From positions 30,226,408 to 30,290,407 of the forward strand of contig NC_026657.2 in NCBI RefSeq assembly GCF_000004075.3: a stretch of 64,000 nt of DNA, read 5' to 3'. The stretch is from Cucumis sativus (Eukaryota > Streptophyta > Magnoliopsida > Cucurbitales > Cucurbitaceae). Each line of letters starts with the position of its first letter. Position 1 is the stretch's first letter. The position numbers were made by a program, and so were the translations under genes. Below the pieces are notes generated by a model. It saw only the letters and a program-made list of their open reading frames with translations. It did not search any database and was not told the origin of the DNA. Positions 26,130-37,370 of the stretch are shown one piece after another.

Positions 26130-26425
26130 TTTATTCATGATAATAAAATCCTTTTCTCATTCTTCTAATTTCTTTTTCTTTTGAGGTCGTTTTATTATTA
26201 CTATTAAATTCTCTTTTTCTCTTTCCATTGCAATTTTAATTACTATGTAGGAAGAGAATTGCTATTTATTGAATCTTATTGTTATATGCGGTAGGATAAA
26301 TTTATTAAAAGAAGAAAAATTGAAATTAGCCAATTATTGAGGTTCCTATTATTATAATGTTGTTTTAGTTTTGCAGTTCCTAAAATGCTTATTTTTTTTC
26401 CTTAATCACTCTTTTAGAATGCATT
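26130..26425 (+). pseudogene. Promoter relic of a deleted T2 RNase
   Basis: This stretch aligns with the region upstream of both intact RNases (about 32970-33210 and 39740-39970). Shared landmarks, in order, are TTATTGAATCTTA, GTTATA, AATTTATTAAAA, TGTTGTTTTAGTTTTGCA, CCTAAAATG and TTTTCCTTAATCAC. Immediately afterwards the sequence jumps to the block that elsewhere lies about 480 bp downstream of an RNase (26430-26690). The simplest reading is a deletion that removed the RNase coding region of this unit. Confidence 0.65.
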
Positions 26426-26429
26426 ATAG

Positions 26430-26690
26430 TAGTTATTGAGTCCAAATGTACTGAACTTTCTCGATGCCCACATCAGAAAAATGGAAGAACAGTGTGAGAT
26501 TTTTCTTTCTATGGGAATTTGGAGAAATGCCAAAGGATGGGAGTTGCCCTTAGCATATGAACTGACAAACAAACATCTCCTCTGCCCTTACAGAAGAAGA
26601 CACACAAAACTTTCAACAAACCAAATATTATCCTTTAGAAATTCAAAAGTTATAGTTTTAAAATTTGGCTTCATTCTTTAAAACATTAAT
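26430..26690 (+). repeat. Duplicated block A (copy 1)
   Basis: About 95% similar by eye to 34640-34905: GAGTCCAAATGTACTGAACT, CATCAGAAAAATGGAAGAAC and AACATCTCCTCTGCCCT are shared. Both contain a short open frame beginning MEEQCEIFLSM, but with no family I recognise and no support for being a gene. It marks the distal end of an RNase-bearing unit. Confidence 0.7.
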
Positions 26691-27245
26691 ACAAAATAGA
26701 TAATTGGTTATTTTGTATATAATAAATTAGTTTAGTTAATTACATTTAATAATTTGTGAACAAAGATTTAGGATAGTTTGAACATAAAATAAATGGAGGT
26801 TAGGTTGTGTGTTTGGACAGTTTTCTTTTGTTTCTTATGGTTGGGTGCAAGTGCAATCCATTAATTCCTCAAAAAATCCCTGCACCAATTTTTCTGTCAA
26901 ATGTTTCATCCTTTTAGAGTTTCTGATTTGCAAATTTTATTTGTTTATTCAATGTTCTATTTTAGTTTAGCAAATATGGGGATGGAGGGGTTAATCGAAA
27001 GAACTTCAGAAACGGCAATATAGCGTGTCTTTATCTTTCTAAAATGCTTATATTATCTTGCAAATTATAATTTGACACGTAATTGATATGGTTGGTGAAA
27101 TGTAAAAAATGTCATACCACTGTTTAGGAACGATGGAGATGTTACTTTGGAATGGGAAAGTGAGATCTAAAAATGACAAATTTTGCCAACTTCTTGTGTA
27201 AACAATACAATTCTAATTCTAAAAAGATTATTAATACATATTTTA
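26691..27245 (+). pseudogene. PHD-gene relic: intron 6 fragment fused to 3' flank
   Basis: 26691-26926 matches PHD intron 6 (about 18957-19158; ATAATTGGTTATTT, TTTAGGATAGTTTGAACATA, TTTTTCTGTCAAATGTTTCA). It then jumps to GAGTTTCTGATTTGCA from before PHD exon 12 (about 20217) and straight into the PHD 3' flank from about 22965 (AATTTTATTTGTTTATT), continuing to GATTATTAATACAT. The second junction lies in a shared TTGCA, suggesting a microhomology-mediated deletion. No coding capacity remains. Confidence 0.75.
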
Positions 27246-27716
27246 ACCAAACTAAGAAGAGATTATTGTAAGATATTATTCAATTTAGATTCTACAGTAA
27301 TGGTATAAAAAAACAGTGAAAAGTGTACTATTTTGGTTTACAAGTAAAAGACAATGTGCACAAATAGTCACACTCACAACAGCCTCCATGCTTTGCCTTA
27401 AAGCATAATTAGTAATAGAGATGGAGAAAGATGCGTAATGATACTCAAAACTTACCTTAAATATCAATCCTTGAAAAGATTCCATTTTTTTTAAACTTCT
27501 CTTTATAAAATATACATCTTTATATGTTTTGCTCATCAACTCTTTGATTTCAAAAACCCTTTTCCTTTAAGAAATTGAAATTGACATTGACATCATTATC
27601 AGAAACCAAAACAATAATGCATGGCCAAAGTCTTTAGGTTTCTTACCTGCCAAGCCAATCCCCCACTGAACTCCCATTTTCCCCCAAGTTCAAATATATA
27701 ACAAAACTTGTAGCTC
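27246..27716. other. 5' flank of the pectinesterase gene
   Basis: Unique sequence beginning where the PHD-flank homology stops (TTAATACAT|ATTTTAACC). Expected to hold the pectinesterase promoter; CAAATATATAACAAAAC at about 27691-27706 is a plausible TATA region just upstream of the start. No other gene seen. Confidence 0.4.
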
Positions 27717-30186
27717 ATGAGGATCAAAACGAACTTCTTTTGGTTCTATACTCTTCTCATTGTAGCTCTTTTCATCACCATTGTCCTGCGTTCATTCCCG
27801 CTTCCCTTGACGGCTATTATTGCCACTGTTGGTCCTCACGACACTGCTTTTGAACTTGGCGTTTTCAGTAGTATAGTGAAAGGGAGTGGTTTGGATGAGA
27901 TTTTATCTCTTGTGACTCAATATCTGTCCAAAACCCAATACCAATGGAGAGATGAGAAAAGTTGTGATGAGAAGAAATGGGACTCCAAGTTGATATCTTT
28001 GTACAATGTTTCACTCACTTTAACTGTTGATTTGAAGGGATGTGCAAATTTCAGCAGCGTACAAACTGCAGTGGATGCTGTTCCTGATTATGGCTCTTCA
28101 AGGACCCTTATCCTAATTGACTCTGGAATCTATAGGTCATTAACTTCCATAACACATTTAAATCTTCCAGCTACATCGATTCTTGGCAAGCGAGGGCAGT
28201 TAAAATATTTTGCTTTCAATAGAAGTTTTTGATTTTGATGTGATTTTAGTCTCTCTTTAACTTCTTCTAAACCATCTTTTATTTTCGTCCTAGAATTTTC
28301 TAAGTCCTATTATTACCTTTATCAAGTTTAGTTAAAACGTTAAATCAAATTTTTATATGGATGTTCTTCTAGACACCCTAAGGATCAATGAACTACTCCT
28401 TAATATGAACAAAAACGTTACGTCTGTCTCGCACTTATTGCCTTGGCCTTGGTATAACGTTAGAGATGTCTTGTCCATCGTGAGATGGTTGTAGCTCTAA
28501 CTCGATGGGCATGACAATTTTTTTTAAAAAAAAATTCTCACCCTTTCGCCAATAATCGCCCTCGGTGGTGCCATCCAATTGGGATATTCAAACATAGTTC
28601 TGTCACAATTTTTGAAAAAACATTGTGATTTTTAAACAAGACATGAAATGTCCTTGAAGTATATGGGTGAGGTTCTTCTTGAAGTGGTACGCTTAAGTAT
28701 CGGGGTGGGAGGGAACCCGAGAGGCCGACCGGTAAAAGGGTGAAAAAAAGTGAAAACCGTGATAGACATTACCATCGGGATCGAACTACGCCTATTTCAC
28801 GATGGGCAAGATGTCCCTAATGTGATATCAAGTCTAAGATTGCAAGTGTGCTATGATATAAGTAAAATGTTGGATTTCATATATTTTTAAGGAGTGAATA
28901 ATTAATCTAGGAGTAGAACCTTTGAGAGATGGCCATCTTACAAAAACCTCGTAATTAAAGGGTATGAGGTTCATAAACTCGCTATTTTTTTCTTTTTTCT
29001 TTTTGTTGAGTTAAAAGAAAAATTGTTGGCAGGGAGAAGGTAGTGATAGAAGCCAACAAAACAAACTTGATAATTGAAGGTCAAGGTTACCTCAACACTG
29101 CAATAGAATGGAATGACACAGCCAATTCCACAGGAGGCACCACTTACAGCTCTTCAGTCACCATCTTTGCTTCAAACTTCATTGCCTACAACATCAGCTT
29201 CAAAGTAACAAAAAAACATCTTCCCTTTTCTTGTTCAACTCTCTTTTTGTAAGCCTCTTCAATCGTTTTTAAAAAGCGTTTTTACGCACTTAGAAGGTAA
29301 ATCAAAATGTGTTGTCTTTATTACTTTTAATCTTTAATGACTGACTTTTCTTTTTGGGGGAAAAGAACACAGCTCCTGAGGCAACTCCAGGGACTGTTGG
29401 AGGACAAGCAGTTGCAGTTCGAATTGCAGGAGACGAAGCTGCTTTCTATGGATGTGGATTTTATGGAGCTCAAGACACACTTTATGATGACAAAGGAAGG
29501 CATTACTTCAAAGAATGTTTCATTCAAGGATCCATTGATTTCATCTTCGGCAATGCTCGATCGCTCTACGATGTATGTAATCATCATTTCTATATACAAA
29601 AGAAAAAAGGGGATTAAAATTAGAAGATTTGTCTGTTTTGGGTAAATGGTTCAGGGTTGTAGGATCAAATCAATAGCAAAGGAAGTGTTGGGTGGTGGGG
29701 TGAGTGGAGCCATCACAGCTCATGGAAGGCAAACAAGAAGTGAGGAAACTGGTTTTGCTTTCATCAATTGCACCATCAGTGGCTCTGGGAAGGTGTGGCT
29801 TGGTCGTGCTTGGGGCGCTTGTGCCACCGTCGTATTCTCTAAAACGTATATGACCGATGTCGTTGCTGTGGACGGATGGAATGACTGGAGAGACCCTTCA
29901 AGAGACCAGTAATATCAGAGTCATTTCTGAGTGTTCAAAAACAATTTTTTCTTCTTTTTTTCACTTAAAAACAAAGTGGTGATGTTTGTTTTTCATTTTT
30001 ATTATCAGGAGTGTGTTGTTTGGGGAATATGAATGCTTTGGAGATGGTGCAAATTATAGGTTGAGAGTGCCATATTCAAAGCAGCTGAATCAAGTTGAAG
30101 CTCAGCATTACTTGGATGTTTCGTATGTTGATGGAAATCAATGGCTCATCAATCAACAAATCAACAGTACTTTGTCAACCATTTAA
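27717..30186 (+). CDS. Pectinesterase (pectin methylesterase), no PRO domain
   Basis: Five exons (27717-28135, 29033-29204, 29366-29572, 29655-29908, 30009-30186) give 409 residues. It removes methyl esters from cell-wall homogalacturonan. Residues 7-24 form a hydrophobic signal/anchor segment. The carbohydrate esterase 8 signature is complete: GGQAVAV with Gln211, [10 protein letters not shown] with Gln233 and Asp234, [10 protein letters not shown] with Asp255, and VWLGRAWG with Arg317 and Trp319. There is no N-terminal inhibitor-like PRO region, so it is a short (group 2) enzyme. Two points are soft: exon 3's acceptor is GGGGGAAAAG, weak in pyrimidines, and intron 1 (0.9 kb) holds a relatively GC-rich segment (about 28660-28830) that looks inserted. 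The gene interrupts the duplicated F-box/RNase array: sequence on each side is contiguous in the unit at 23.2 kb. Confidence 0.88.
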
Positions 30187-30212
30187 TTTCAAATAAATCA
30201 ATGCTTATTTGT

Positions 30213-30851
30213 AACACATATAATACTGCCCTTGTTCTTTGATTGTTGAGTTCAAGTTATTAAGTGCTAACTATTGTTTTGCAAGTATCTCTGTGCATCT
30301 TCTAATGGTGGCTCAACATCATCTAGTAGCCAAATATGGAAGCCCAACTAAGAAACCAAATATGAAAACAAAAAACCAAAAAGCCCTTTAGATAAATATA
30401 TGGAAGCCCCAACTAAGAAACCAAATATGAAAATGAAAAACCAAAAAGCCCTTTAAATAAATATATGGAAGCCCAACTAAGAAACCAAATATGAAAATAA
30501 AAAACCCTATAAAGGATTTGTAATTTTTTTGAAATGAAACGTTTTAATTGAAAAATAAAATAAATAAATAAAAAGGACCTTCGACCCAATATGGCAACCC
30601 AACTCAGAAACCAAATATGGAAAATGGAAAAACCCTAAAGACATATACCATCTTCTTCTCCATTTCCTCCGTCAGGTTCTTGTTTCAAACAACCGTAGAT
30701 TGATCTCCAATCTCTACCCCAGACTCCATTATTTGCAAGCCTCACCATTCTTCACGGTAAAACTTTACATTTACACTCTTTTCTTTTCTATTCTTTTTTA
30801 TTTTTGCTCTTTTCTCTTACACTTCATTTTTCCATCGCAAACACTTCAATA
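30213..30851 (+). promoter_or_regulatory. F-box gene 2 promoter and leader
   Basis: Homology to the other F-box units resumes at TTGAGTTCAAGTTATTAAGT (about 30247). Three ~62-bp units (about 30330-30500) and the diverged fourth lead to the telo-box AAACCCTAA at 30630-30638. The leader-intron donor (CACGGTAAAAC) is kept, but the acceptor position reads CTTACACTTC instead of CTTACAG, so the 66-bp intron of the other copies probably cannot be removed here in the same way. Start ATG is 30852. Confidence 0.6.
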
Positions 30852-32024
30852 ATGGTGGTTTCCGACGTTGTGATTCAAATTCTATCCAAGCTTCCACCAC
30901 AATCTCTTCTCCGATTTAAGTGTGTTTGTAAATCCTGGTTTGATCTTATCAACCATCCTAAATTTGTAACAAAACATTTCTTAGATTCTTTTCCCCATAA
31001 ACACGTCCTCATCAAACGTGCCCTCACCAATCACTCTGGCAAACAAGAACTTGTGTTCTCCATTCTCAAATTTTCTCTCAATGGATCTGTATCTATTATG
31101 GACATCAATTTGCCATTCGAACAGATTGATCCACTTTTAGAAGTTTGTGGCCATTCTCACGGCTTAGTTTGTCTTACGAATGGTGATGATGTTTTCCTCA
31201 TTAATCCTATGACTAGACAGTTTCGTAAACTTCCGCCCTCGATTCTTATCGTTCGTGGTGGTTATTATGATGATCCTGATTTTTACTCTGCAGTACCATT
31301 TACTACCGGATTTGGGTATGGTGCAAAATCTAGCAATTTCAAAGTTGTTAGAATAGTGAGTTGTCGAGGACCAACAGAATTCACGATGAGAGTGGAAATT
31401 TATGATTTGAACAAAGATAAATGGAGAGAAATTGAAGCCCCTATGTTTTGTGGCAATGCAAGATTTATACCTTCATTTCTAATGTATCACGAAGGAATAT
31501 TTTATTGGTGGGGAGAGGGTGAATCAAGCAGTTCTGATTTTGAAGGAAACCATATTATAACATTTGACATGAATGAAGAGGTTTTTGATAAAATTTCACT
31601 ACCGGGTGGTTATGATGAGAGAAAGCATAAAACAAGTTTAAGGGTTTTGAATAGATCCATTGTTCTTTTTATTTATCCATATAAAAGTAATGAGACAAAT
31701 ATTGGAACTGATGAGACAAATATTGACATTTGGGAGATGGAGAAGGATGAATATGGTGTTGTTTCGTGGTTGAAGCTATTGACGATTGACCCTCCTTTTG
31801 AAGTTGAGCACCCATTATTGTTTGTAAGTTATGAAGAATTGTTAATGGAGTCAAGTGAAGGTCATGTGATTATGTATAATACGAAAACTCAGCTATTCAA
31901 AAAACTTTCAATAGAAGGAGATGTAACTTATGTAAAACCTCACAGATTCGAAGCTCATGATCTTTTCATCGAGAGTTTGGTATCTGTGGAAGGGGGAAGA
32001 GATATGATCAATTATGATTTTTAG
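30852..32024 (+). CDS. F-box/FBA protein, copy 2 of 4 (SLF/SFB-like)
   Basis: Intact, intronless, 390 residues, starting MVVSDVVIQILSKLPPQSLL. F-box at 2-45 (RFKCVCKSWFDLINHPKF), then the FBA domain with CGHSHGLVCLTNGDD, NPMTRQFRKLPPS and VEIYDLNKDKWREI. It is the most diverged of the four: for example VPFTTGFGYGAKSSNFKVVR, CGNARFIPSF (shared with copy 4) and LVSVEGG near the end (shared with copy 3). The hinge has two repeat units (NETNIGTDETNI) against three in copies 1 and 3 and one in copy 4. The T2 RNase gene at 33414 follows 1.4 kb downstream on the same strand. Predicted role: SCF substrate receptor; an S-locus-type target (an RNase) is a hypothesis from context only. Confidence 0.9.
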   Translation: MVVSDVVIQILSKLPPQSLLRFKCVCKSWFDLINHPKFVTKHFLDSFPHKHVLIKRALTNHSGKQELVFSILKFSLNGSVSIMDINLPFEQIDPLLEVCGHSHGLVCLTNGDDVFLINPMTRQFRKLPPSILIVRGGYYDDPDFYSAVPFTTGFGYGAKSSNFKVVRIVSCRGPTEFTMRVEIYDLNKDKWREIEAPMFCGNARFIPSFLMYHEGIFYWWGEGESSSSDFEGNHIITFDMNEEVFDKISLPGGYDERKHKTSLRVLNRSIVLFIYPYKSNETNIGTDETNIDIWEMEKDEYGVVSWLKLLTIDPPFEVEHPLLFVSYEELLMESSEGHVIMYNTKTQLFKKLSIEGDVTYVKPHRFEAHDLFIESLVSVEGGRDMINYDF

Positions 32025-33413
32025 TATTTTCGGGTTTTACTATTGTAAGTCATATTGTTTGATGTATGTTGTTTGAGTGATATGAATTTTAGTATTTTCC
32101 AAACTATTTTAATTAATGTGTAGATGGAGCAAATGAGCGTTTGTTGCTTAGCTTTCACACAATGTATTGCTTTTGGGGTGGAATGTTTATTTTTAAGAAA
32201 TTCGAAACTTATTTATAAAACCATCTTTTCTTTTTTCAATTTTTGTTGAAATATTAACAAATTAAGTCAACAAAATTAACTTGAATAGAATTAGGGTAAT
32301 GAATTTGAATGCATATTAATAATTAGTTTTTTCTTTAAAAATATATATACAATATAATTACTATTTTGATGGTTGCTAATAATATCAATTTGCTTATTTT
32401 GTTAGTGTTGGCATTTTTAAAAAACCCTTAATTATATTATATAACAACCTATAAACCATTTTCATTATTATCATATATAATAATAGTCTATATTTTTAAA
32501 TAGTGTATTACTCATATTAGTGTTAATATTGAAATGTATTTCATATTACAAATGAGATCATTCTTTTAAACAAAGCTTTTCAAATAAGATAAATGAATTA
32601 TGAATATAAATTAAAAATTCTTACACGTCATGTAGTTATAAATCATTGTTAACTATACAATATTATAGTTTTCTTTTCAAGAAAAAGAAATCACTTATTG
32701 TTAATATTGAAATGTATCTCAACTATTGTTTTTCTTTTGAAAGAAAAAAAAATCAAACATGAACATATAATGAAAATTTTTATATGTCAGTATTTACAAA
32801 TCATTCTCTGCTGTACAGTCAATATATGACTATTAAAAAGTATCATATTTTTTCTCTTTTATAGTATTGGTTGTTACAACACTTATTAATACTATTACAA
32901 AATTATTTTTCATTGTTTACAAACATTGAGATATGAATACTGTTTATTGAATTCTATTCTTACACATATCATTACTATTTATTGAATCTTAAGGTTATAC
33001 GTCATTATATGATTACTACTTATTGAATCTTATGTTATACATCATAGAATGAATTTATTAAAAAACGAATAATTGATTTGGTCATAATATAAAATATCAT
33101 ATTGTTTTCTATTTAGGTTTTATGGATGTGAAATAACGTGTTGTTTTAGTTTTGCACTTTCCAAAATCTATATTTTTTTTCTTAATCACACTATTTAAAT
33201 GCATTATTCATTAAATGGATGTAATATTAATTTTTCAAATTTAATATTTGTTTTACCTTTGACAATATTAGAATCTCTTTTCTAAAAGCACTTCTACCAT
33301 TTTTTGTATAAGTGACACATTATAAGTCTATATATACTCTTGTTTCTTCATTTATTCTTCATTCCATTCACCTTCTTCTATCTCATTGTTTTGTTCTCTT
33401 CTATCAATTCTCA
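32025..33413 (+). other. Spacer between F-box gene 2 and RNase 1, including the RNase promoter
   Basis: AT-rich spacer with no other gene. The last 450 bp match the region before the second RNase. A TATA box, AGTCTATATATACTC at 33325-33339, lies about 75-90 bp before the RNase ATG (33414), followed by a pyrimidine-rich leader. The equivalent promoter before the second RNase is at 40085-40099. Confidence 0.6.
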
Positions 33414-34159
33414 ATGACTCAATCTATTTTAATTATTTACTTTTTGAGTTTGGTGGTGTTCGTTAATGGCGGCGTTCCATTTGAGTTCTTCCAATTCGTG
33501 GAACAGTGGGGGCCGAATGTATGTAATACCGGTGCTCGTGTCTCTCCATGTCATACTCCGCCTCAAGCCAAGTTTACTATTCATGGCTTGTGGCCAAGTA
33601 ATCACAGTAATGCTCATCTTCTTTGTCAATCAAAAACGATATATAGCAAGGTTCCCATCTTCTTTAATATTTGTATATGTGTGTTTTTTTCTTCTCCATC
33701 TTTAGCGTTTAACTAATATAACGTTGTAACATGCTTTAATTTTAGGTTATATCACTTGAAGGACAACTGAATATATCTTGGCCAGATTTAAAATATGGAA
33801 ATAACGATAAATTTTGGGGTCATGAATGGGACACTCATGGGAAATGTTCAGATCCTCCTTTTAGCTTATTTCAATATTTCCAAATTTCTTTGAATCTCCT
33901 ACGAAAATTTGATCTATTGACAATCTTAAAGGCTGCTGGGCTCAACCCTCAAACCTCCCAAAACCTTGCAATCCAAAACATCATGGCCCCTATTCAAAGG
34001 ACAACAAAAAAGTATCCCGGAATCCGCTGCAACAAAAATGTTAAAACTGGCAAGTCGCAGTTGAATGAAATTGTACTGTGTTTGGAAAAAGATGGTGCTA
34101 CCCTCATCGATTGTCCTACATTTGTTAGTAACACTTGTGCAAAATCATTTGTATGGTAG
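33414..34159 (+). CDS. T2 ribonuclease, S-RNase-like/RNase MC1-like, copy 1
   Basis: Exons 33414-33650 and 33746-34159 (AAG|GTTCCC...TTTTAG|GTT) give 216 residues. T2 RNases cleave single-stranded RNA in the vacuole or outside the cell. The N-terminus (SILIIYFLSLVVFVNG) is a signal peptide. Catalytic motif I is FTIHGLWPSN and motif II is FWGHEWDTHGKC; both His and the Glu are present, but the usual Lys before the second His (HEWxKHG) is Thr. Sequons are NHS and NIS. By my count the mature protein has 19 Lys/Arg and 13 Asp/Glu (basic, as S-RNases are). The sole intron falls between motifs I and II, the conserved S-RNase/class III position. It sits 1.4 kb downstream of an F-box gene. It could be an S-RNase relative or a defence or senescence S-like RNase. 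Confidence 0.9.
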
Positions 34160-34639
34160 AAAGTTGGTTTGCCATGTTCTTAACAACAAACTATTATATA
34201 CTAAACAATAATAAATAACATTTTCATATTATTATCATGCAATACCATGTTGGTATAATTATTAATCAGACCCTCTCTCTTTCTAGTGTTTACTGAATGA
34301 ATATTGATATAATTCCTAGAATAATTCTGGTATGGATAAGAAATTTGAACCAGAGTTGATTTCAAATTCTTAGAATAACTCTTTCTATTTGGTTCTACAT
34401 AATCAAAATAATGGTTGGAAGTCAATCAAAGAAAAGAACATATAATTTCAAATTTCCAACAACACAGAGAAAGAGTACACAGCATTATTGATAATATTCA
34501 AGTGGCCATACCTATATATTATATTATATATATATACATATTTAATAAGCTACCACCAACCGTTGCATTATTAGGATACAAAATCAAGAGCAAAAAAATT
34601 ACCAAAGAGTAAATAAATAAAAAGCATATAATATAACCG
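34160..34639. other. 3' flank of RNase 1
   Basis: AT-rich, with a TATA microsatellite at about 34517-34534. Its first part matches the RNase 2 flank (AACAAACTATTATATACTAA; ATAAATAACATTTTC). No gene seen. Confidence 0.5.
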
Positions 34640-34905
34640 TAGCGTTACTGAGTCCAAAAATACGGAACTTTCTTGATGCCCACATCAGGAGAATGGAAGA
34701 ACAGTGTGAGATTTTTCTTTCTATGAGAATTTGGAGAAATGCCAAAGGATGGGAGTTGCCCTTAGCATATGAACTAACAAACAAACATCTCCTCTGCCCT
34801 CAGAGAAGAAGACACACAAAACTTTCAACAAACCAAATATTATCCTTTAGAAATTCAAAAATTGTAGTTTTAAAATTTGGCTTCATTTTCTAAAACATTA
34901 ATACA
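34640..34905 (+). repeat. Duplicated block A (copy 2)
   Basis: Second copy of the block at 26430-26690; shares CATCAG, GAATGGAAGAACAGTGTGAG and AACATCTCCTCTGCCCT. It lies about 480 bp downstream of the intact RNase 1, which identifies the block as an RNase-distal marker. No recognisable product. Confidence 0.7.
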
Positions 34906-36041
34906 AAATAGATAATTGGTTATTTACTATATAATAAATTAGTTTAGTTAATTACATTTAGTAATTTGTGAACAAAGATTTAGGATAGTTTGAACATAAA
35001 TTAAATGGAGGTTAGGTTACAGTTTTTCTTGTGTTTGTTATGGTTGGGTACAAGTGCAATCCATTAATTCCTCCATAACCCCCTGCACCAATTTTTCTGT
35101 CAAATGTTTCGTTCTTTTAGAGTTTCTGATTTGCAATTTCATTCGTGTCTGCAGAATGTGCATCATTATCAATAATAGTAGTGGCCATATTCAGTTTTAT
35201 TAATGGTAATATCTATTTTTGTGTTCTTCTCTGTCACTCTATCTCACAGGAGGGATGTTGGTGGACAAGAGTTTGGAGGCATGTATTGTGCCATATTAAT
35301 TGTCAACTAAGAATCTTAGCTTATCGATGCGACCCATTACCTGTTACAAAGTCTAATAACATACATCTTTCTTTATATTGCACAGCTCATTTGTTGTATC
35401 CGCTGCAATCCTTCAAGTTTTTGGGCAAGATATTGCAGAGCTGCCATTGGTTGCGACAAGTAATGGTAACCATGGCAAGGTCTGAGCAGTCAATTTCATT
35501 TCTTTTTTTGTTTTTTGCTTTTGCCTGTGACAATTACCTTATACTGCGTTCTTTGATTTTTCCCTACACCATGGCTTATTACGAGTTTGTAAAGCAATTT
35601 GGAATGCTTTTGAATTCTTCTTCGACTTTCTAATCAAGAGTTTGCAATCTGTTGGCCATTCTGATTTGACTCTTTTCTACATGTAACGATGATAGGGCTA
35701 CTTCCAAACATTGTTTTCGTGCATTGAGAGGCTGCTAGCTTTCTTGAAAGTCAAATGCCTTGTTCTACCAGCTGCTGAAGAAGCGGAGTCCATTTGGACT
35801 GAAAAATTTGGTTTTGAGAGAATAAAACCAGACCAGGTACATACTTCAAGGATCATAAGAATAGCACATATTCATTATCTGAAACGGTTTGAATTCCAGC
35901 CACGGCTAAATGAAATTCTGTGTCGACTCTCTGCAGCTCAGCAGCTATAGAAGAAGTTGTTGCCAGATGGTGACATTCAAAGGGACATCCATGCTTCAGA
36001 AAACGGTTCCGTCGTGTCGGGTTGTAGGTGCTCCCTTGTGA
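34906..36041 (+). pseudogene. 5'-truncated, internally deleted copy of the PHD/GNAT gene
   Basis: Composite of PHD intron 6 (34906-35118), the sequence around the start of exon 12 (GAGTTTCTGATTTGCA to CATTATCAA, 35119-35172), then intron 16 to the end of the gene (35173-36041, equal to 21668-22528). Exons 17-20 equivalents are present, but everything encoding the N-terminus, both TPL-binding-like modules and the PHD finger is missing. The exon-17 donor has changed from GTCAA|GTAAG to GTCAACTAAG, and exon 18 carries replacements (for example GCAATG to GCAATC). The last exons and 3' region are identical by eye to the functional gene, so the copy looks older at its left than at its right. Not expected to make protein. 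Confidence 0.85.
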
Positions 36042-37370
36042 CCAACCATGGAAGGGTGTGAGGTTCCCTCTAATCTCCCCCTTCCTCTCTCCATTCCTCT
36101 CTTCCACCATATCATTCTGTAGCTTTGTCTGTGTATAGCTTACAAAGTTTTTCCTGTTTTTAGGATATTCAGTAAGGTGAGAGCAGTGGTAGGGTAGCTA
36201 AATATCCATTTTAGTTAATATTACATATTCAAATGTAGCTTTCTCGAACCTTCTCATTTGCCCTTGCCCTTATATAGACGGTCTTGGTAGGTGATGGTTT
36301 TAGGCAAAAACCACTAGCCATTCTAAACACCCTTTTTCCCATTCATGCTTGGTAACCCAATGCGTGCTTGTGAATATTCAACTGCCTAAATATCCCATGT
36401 GTTTATTATATAGTTCATTGTGAGATAGATTTTAGGGGATAATTTTATTATTTACAAATAGAACGACGGTTGCAAATTTTATTTGTTTATTTAATTTTCT
36501 ATTTTAGTTTAGCAAATGTGGGGATGAAGGGGTTAATGGAAAGAACTTCAGAAACGGCAATATAGGGTGTCTTTATCTTTTAAAATGCTTACATTATCTT
36601 GCAAATTCTAACTTGACAGGCAATTGATTAGGTTGGTGAAATGTAAAAAATGTCGGAATGATGGAGAGGTTACTTTGAAATTTGGAATGGGAAAGTGAGA
36701 TCTAAAAATGACAAATTTTACCAAGTTCTTAGGTAAACAATACAATTCTAATTCTAAAAAGATGATTAATACATGTATTTTTGAGTTCAAGTTATTAAGT
36801 GGTAACTATTGTTTTGCAAGTATCTGGGTGCATCTTATAATGGTGGCTCAACATCATCTAGTAGCCGAATATGGCATCCCAACTAAGAAACCAAATATGA
36901 AAATGAAAAACCAAAAAGGCCTTTAGATAAATACATGGAAGCCCAACTAAGAAACCAAATATGAAAATGAAAAAACAAAAAACCCTTTAGACAATATATG
37001 GAAGCCCAACTAAGAAACCAAATATGAAAATAAAAAACCCTAAAAACGATTTGGAAATTTTGTGATTTTTTGAAATGAAACGTTTTAATTGGTCATTTCC
37101 CTTTGTCACCCGATATGGCAACCCAACTCAGAAACCAAATATGGAAAAAGGAAAAACCCTAAAGACATCTATCATCTTCTCCATTTCCTCCCTCAGGTTC
37201 TTGTTTGAAACAACGGTAGATTGATCTCCAATCTCCACCGCACTCCATTCTTTGCAAGCCTCACCATTCTTCACGGTAAAACTTCACATTTACACTCTAT
37301 TCTTTTCTATTGATTTTAATTTTTGCTCTTTTCTCTTACAGTTAGTATTTTCATCGTAAACATAACAATA
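36042..37370 (+). promoter_or_regulatory. PHD-type 3' flank plus F-box gene 3 promoter and leader
   Basis: 36042-36865 duplicates the PHD 3' flank. 36866-37165 holds the ~62-bp promoter repeats; telo-box AAACCCTAA at 37154-37162; leader intron 37276-37341 with the intact CTTACAG acceptor; start ATG 37371. Offset from the copy 1 region is constant at 13,512 from about 23150 onwards. Confidence 0.65.

Noticed and set aside
26436-26681. Short open frame (MEEQCEIFLSM...) repeated at 34693-34893
   Set aside because: Conserved only because the block is duplicated; differences include changes in the frame's composition without sign of constraint, and no family match is known to me.
28660-28830. GC-richer stretch in pectinesterase intron 1, at first sight rRNA- or transposon-like
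   Set aside because: No alignment to a known rRNA could be recalled and no terminal repeats are visible; left as unclassified intron sequence.
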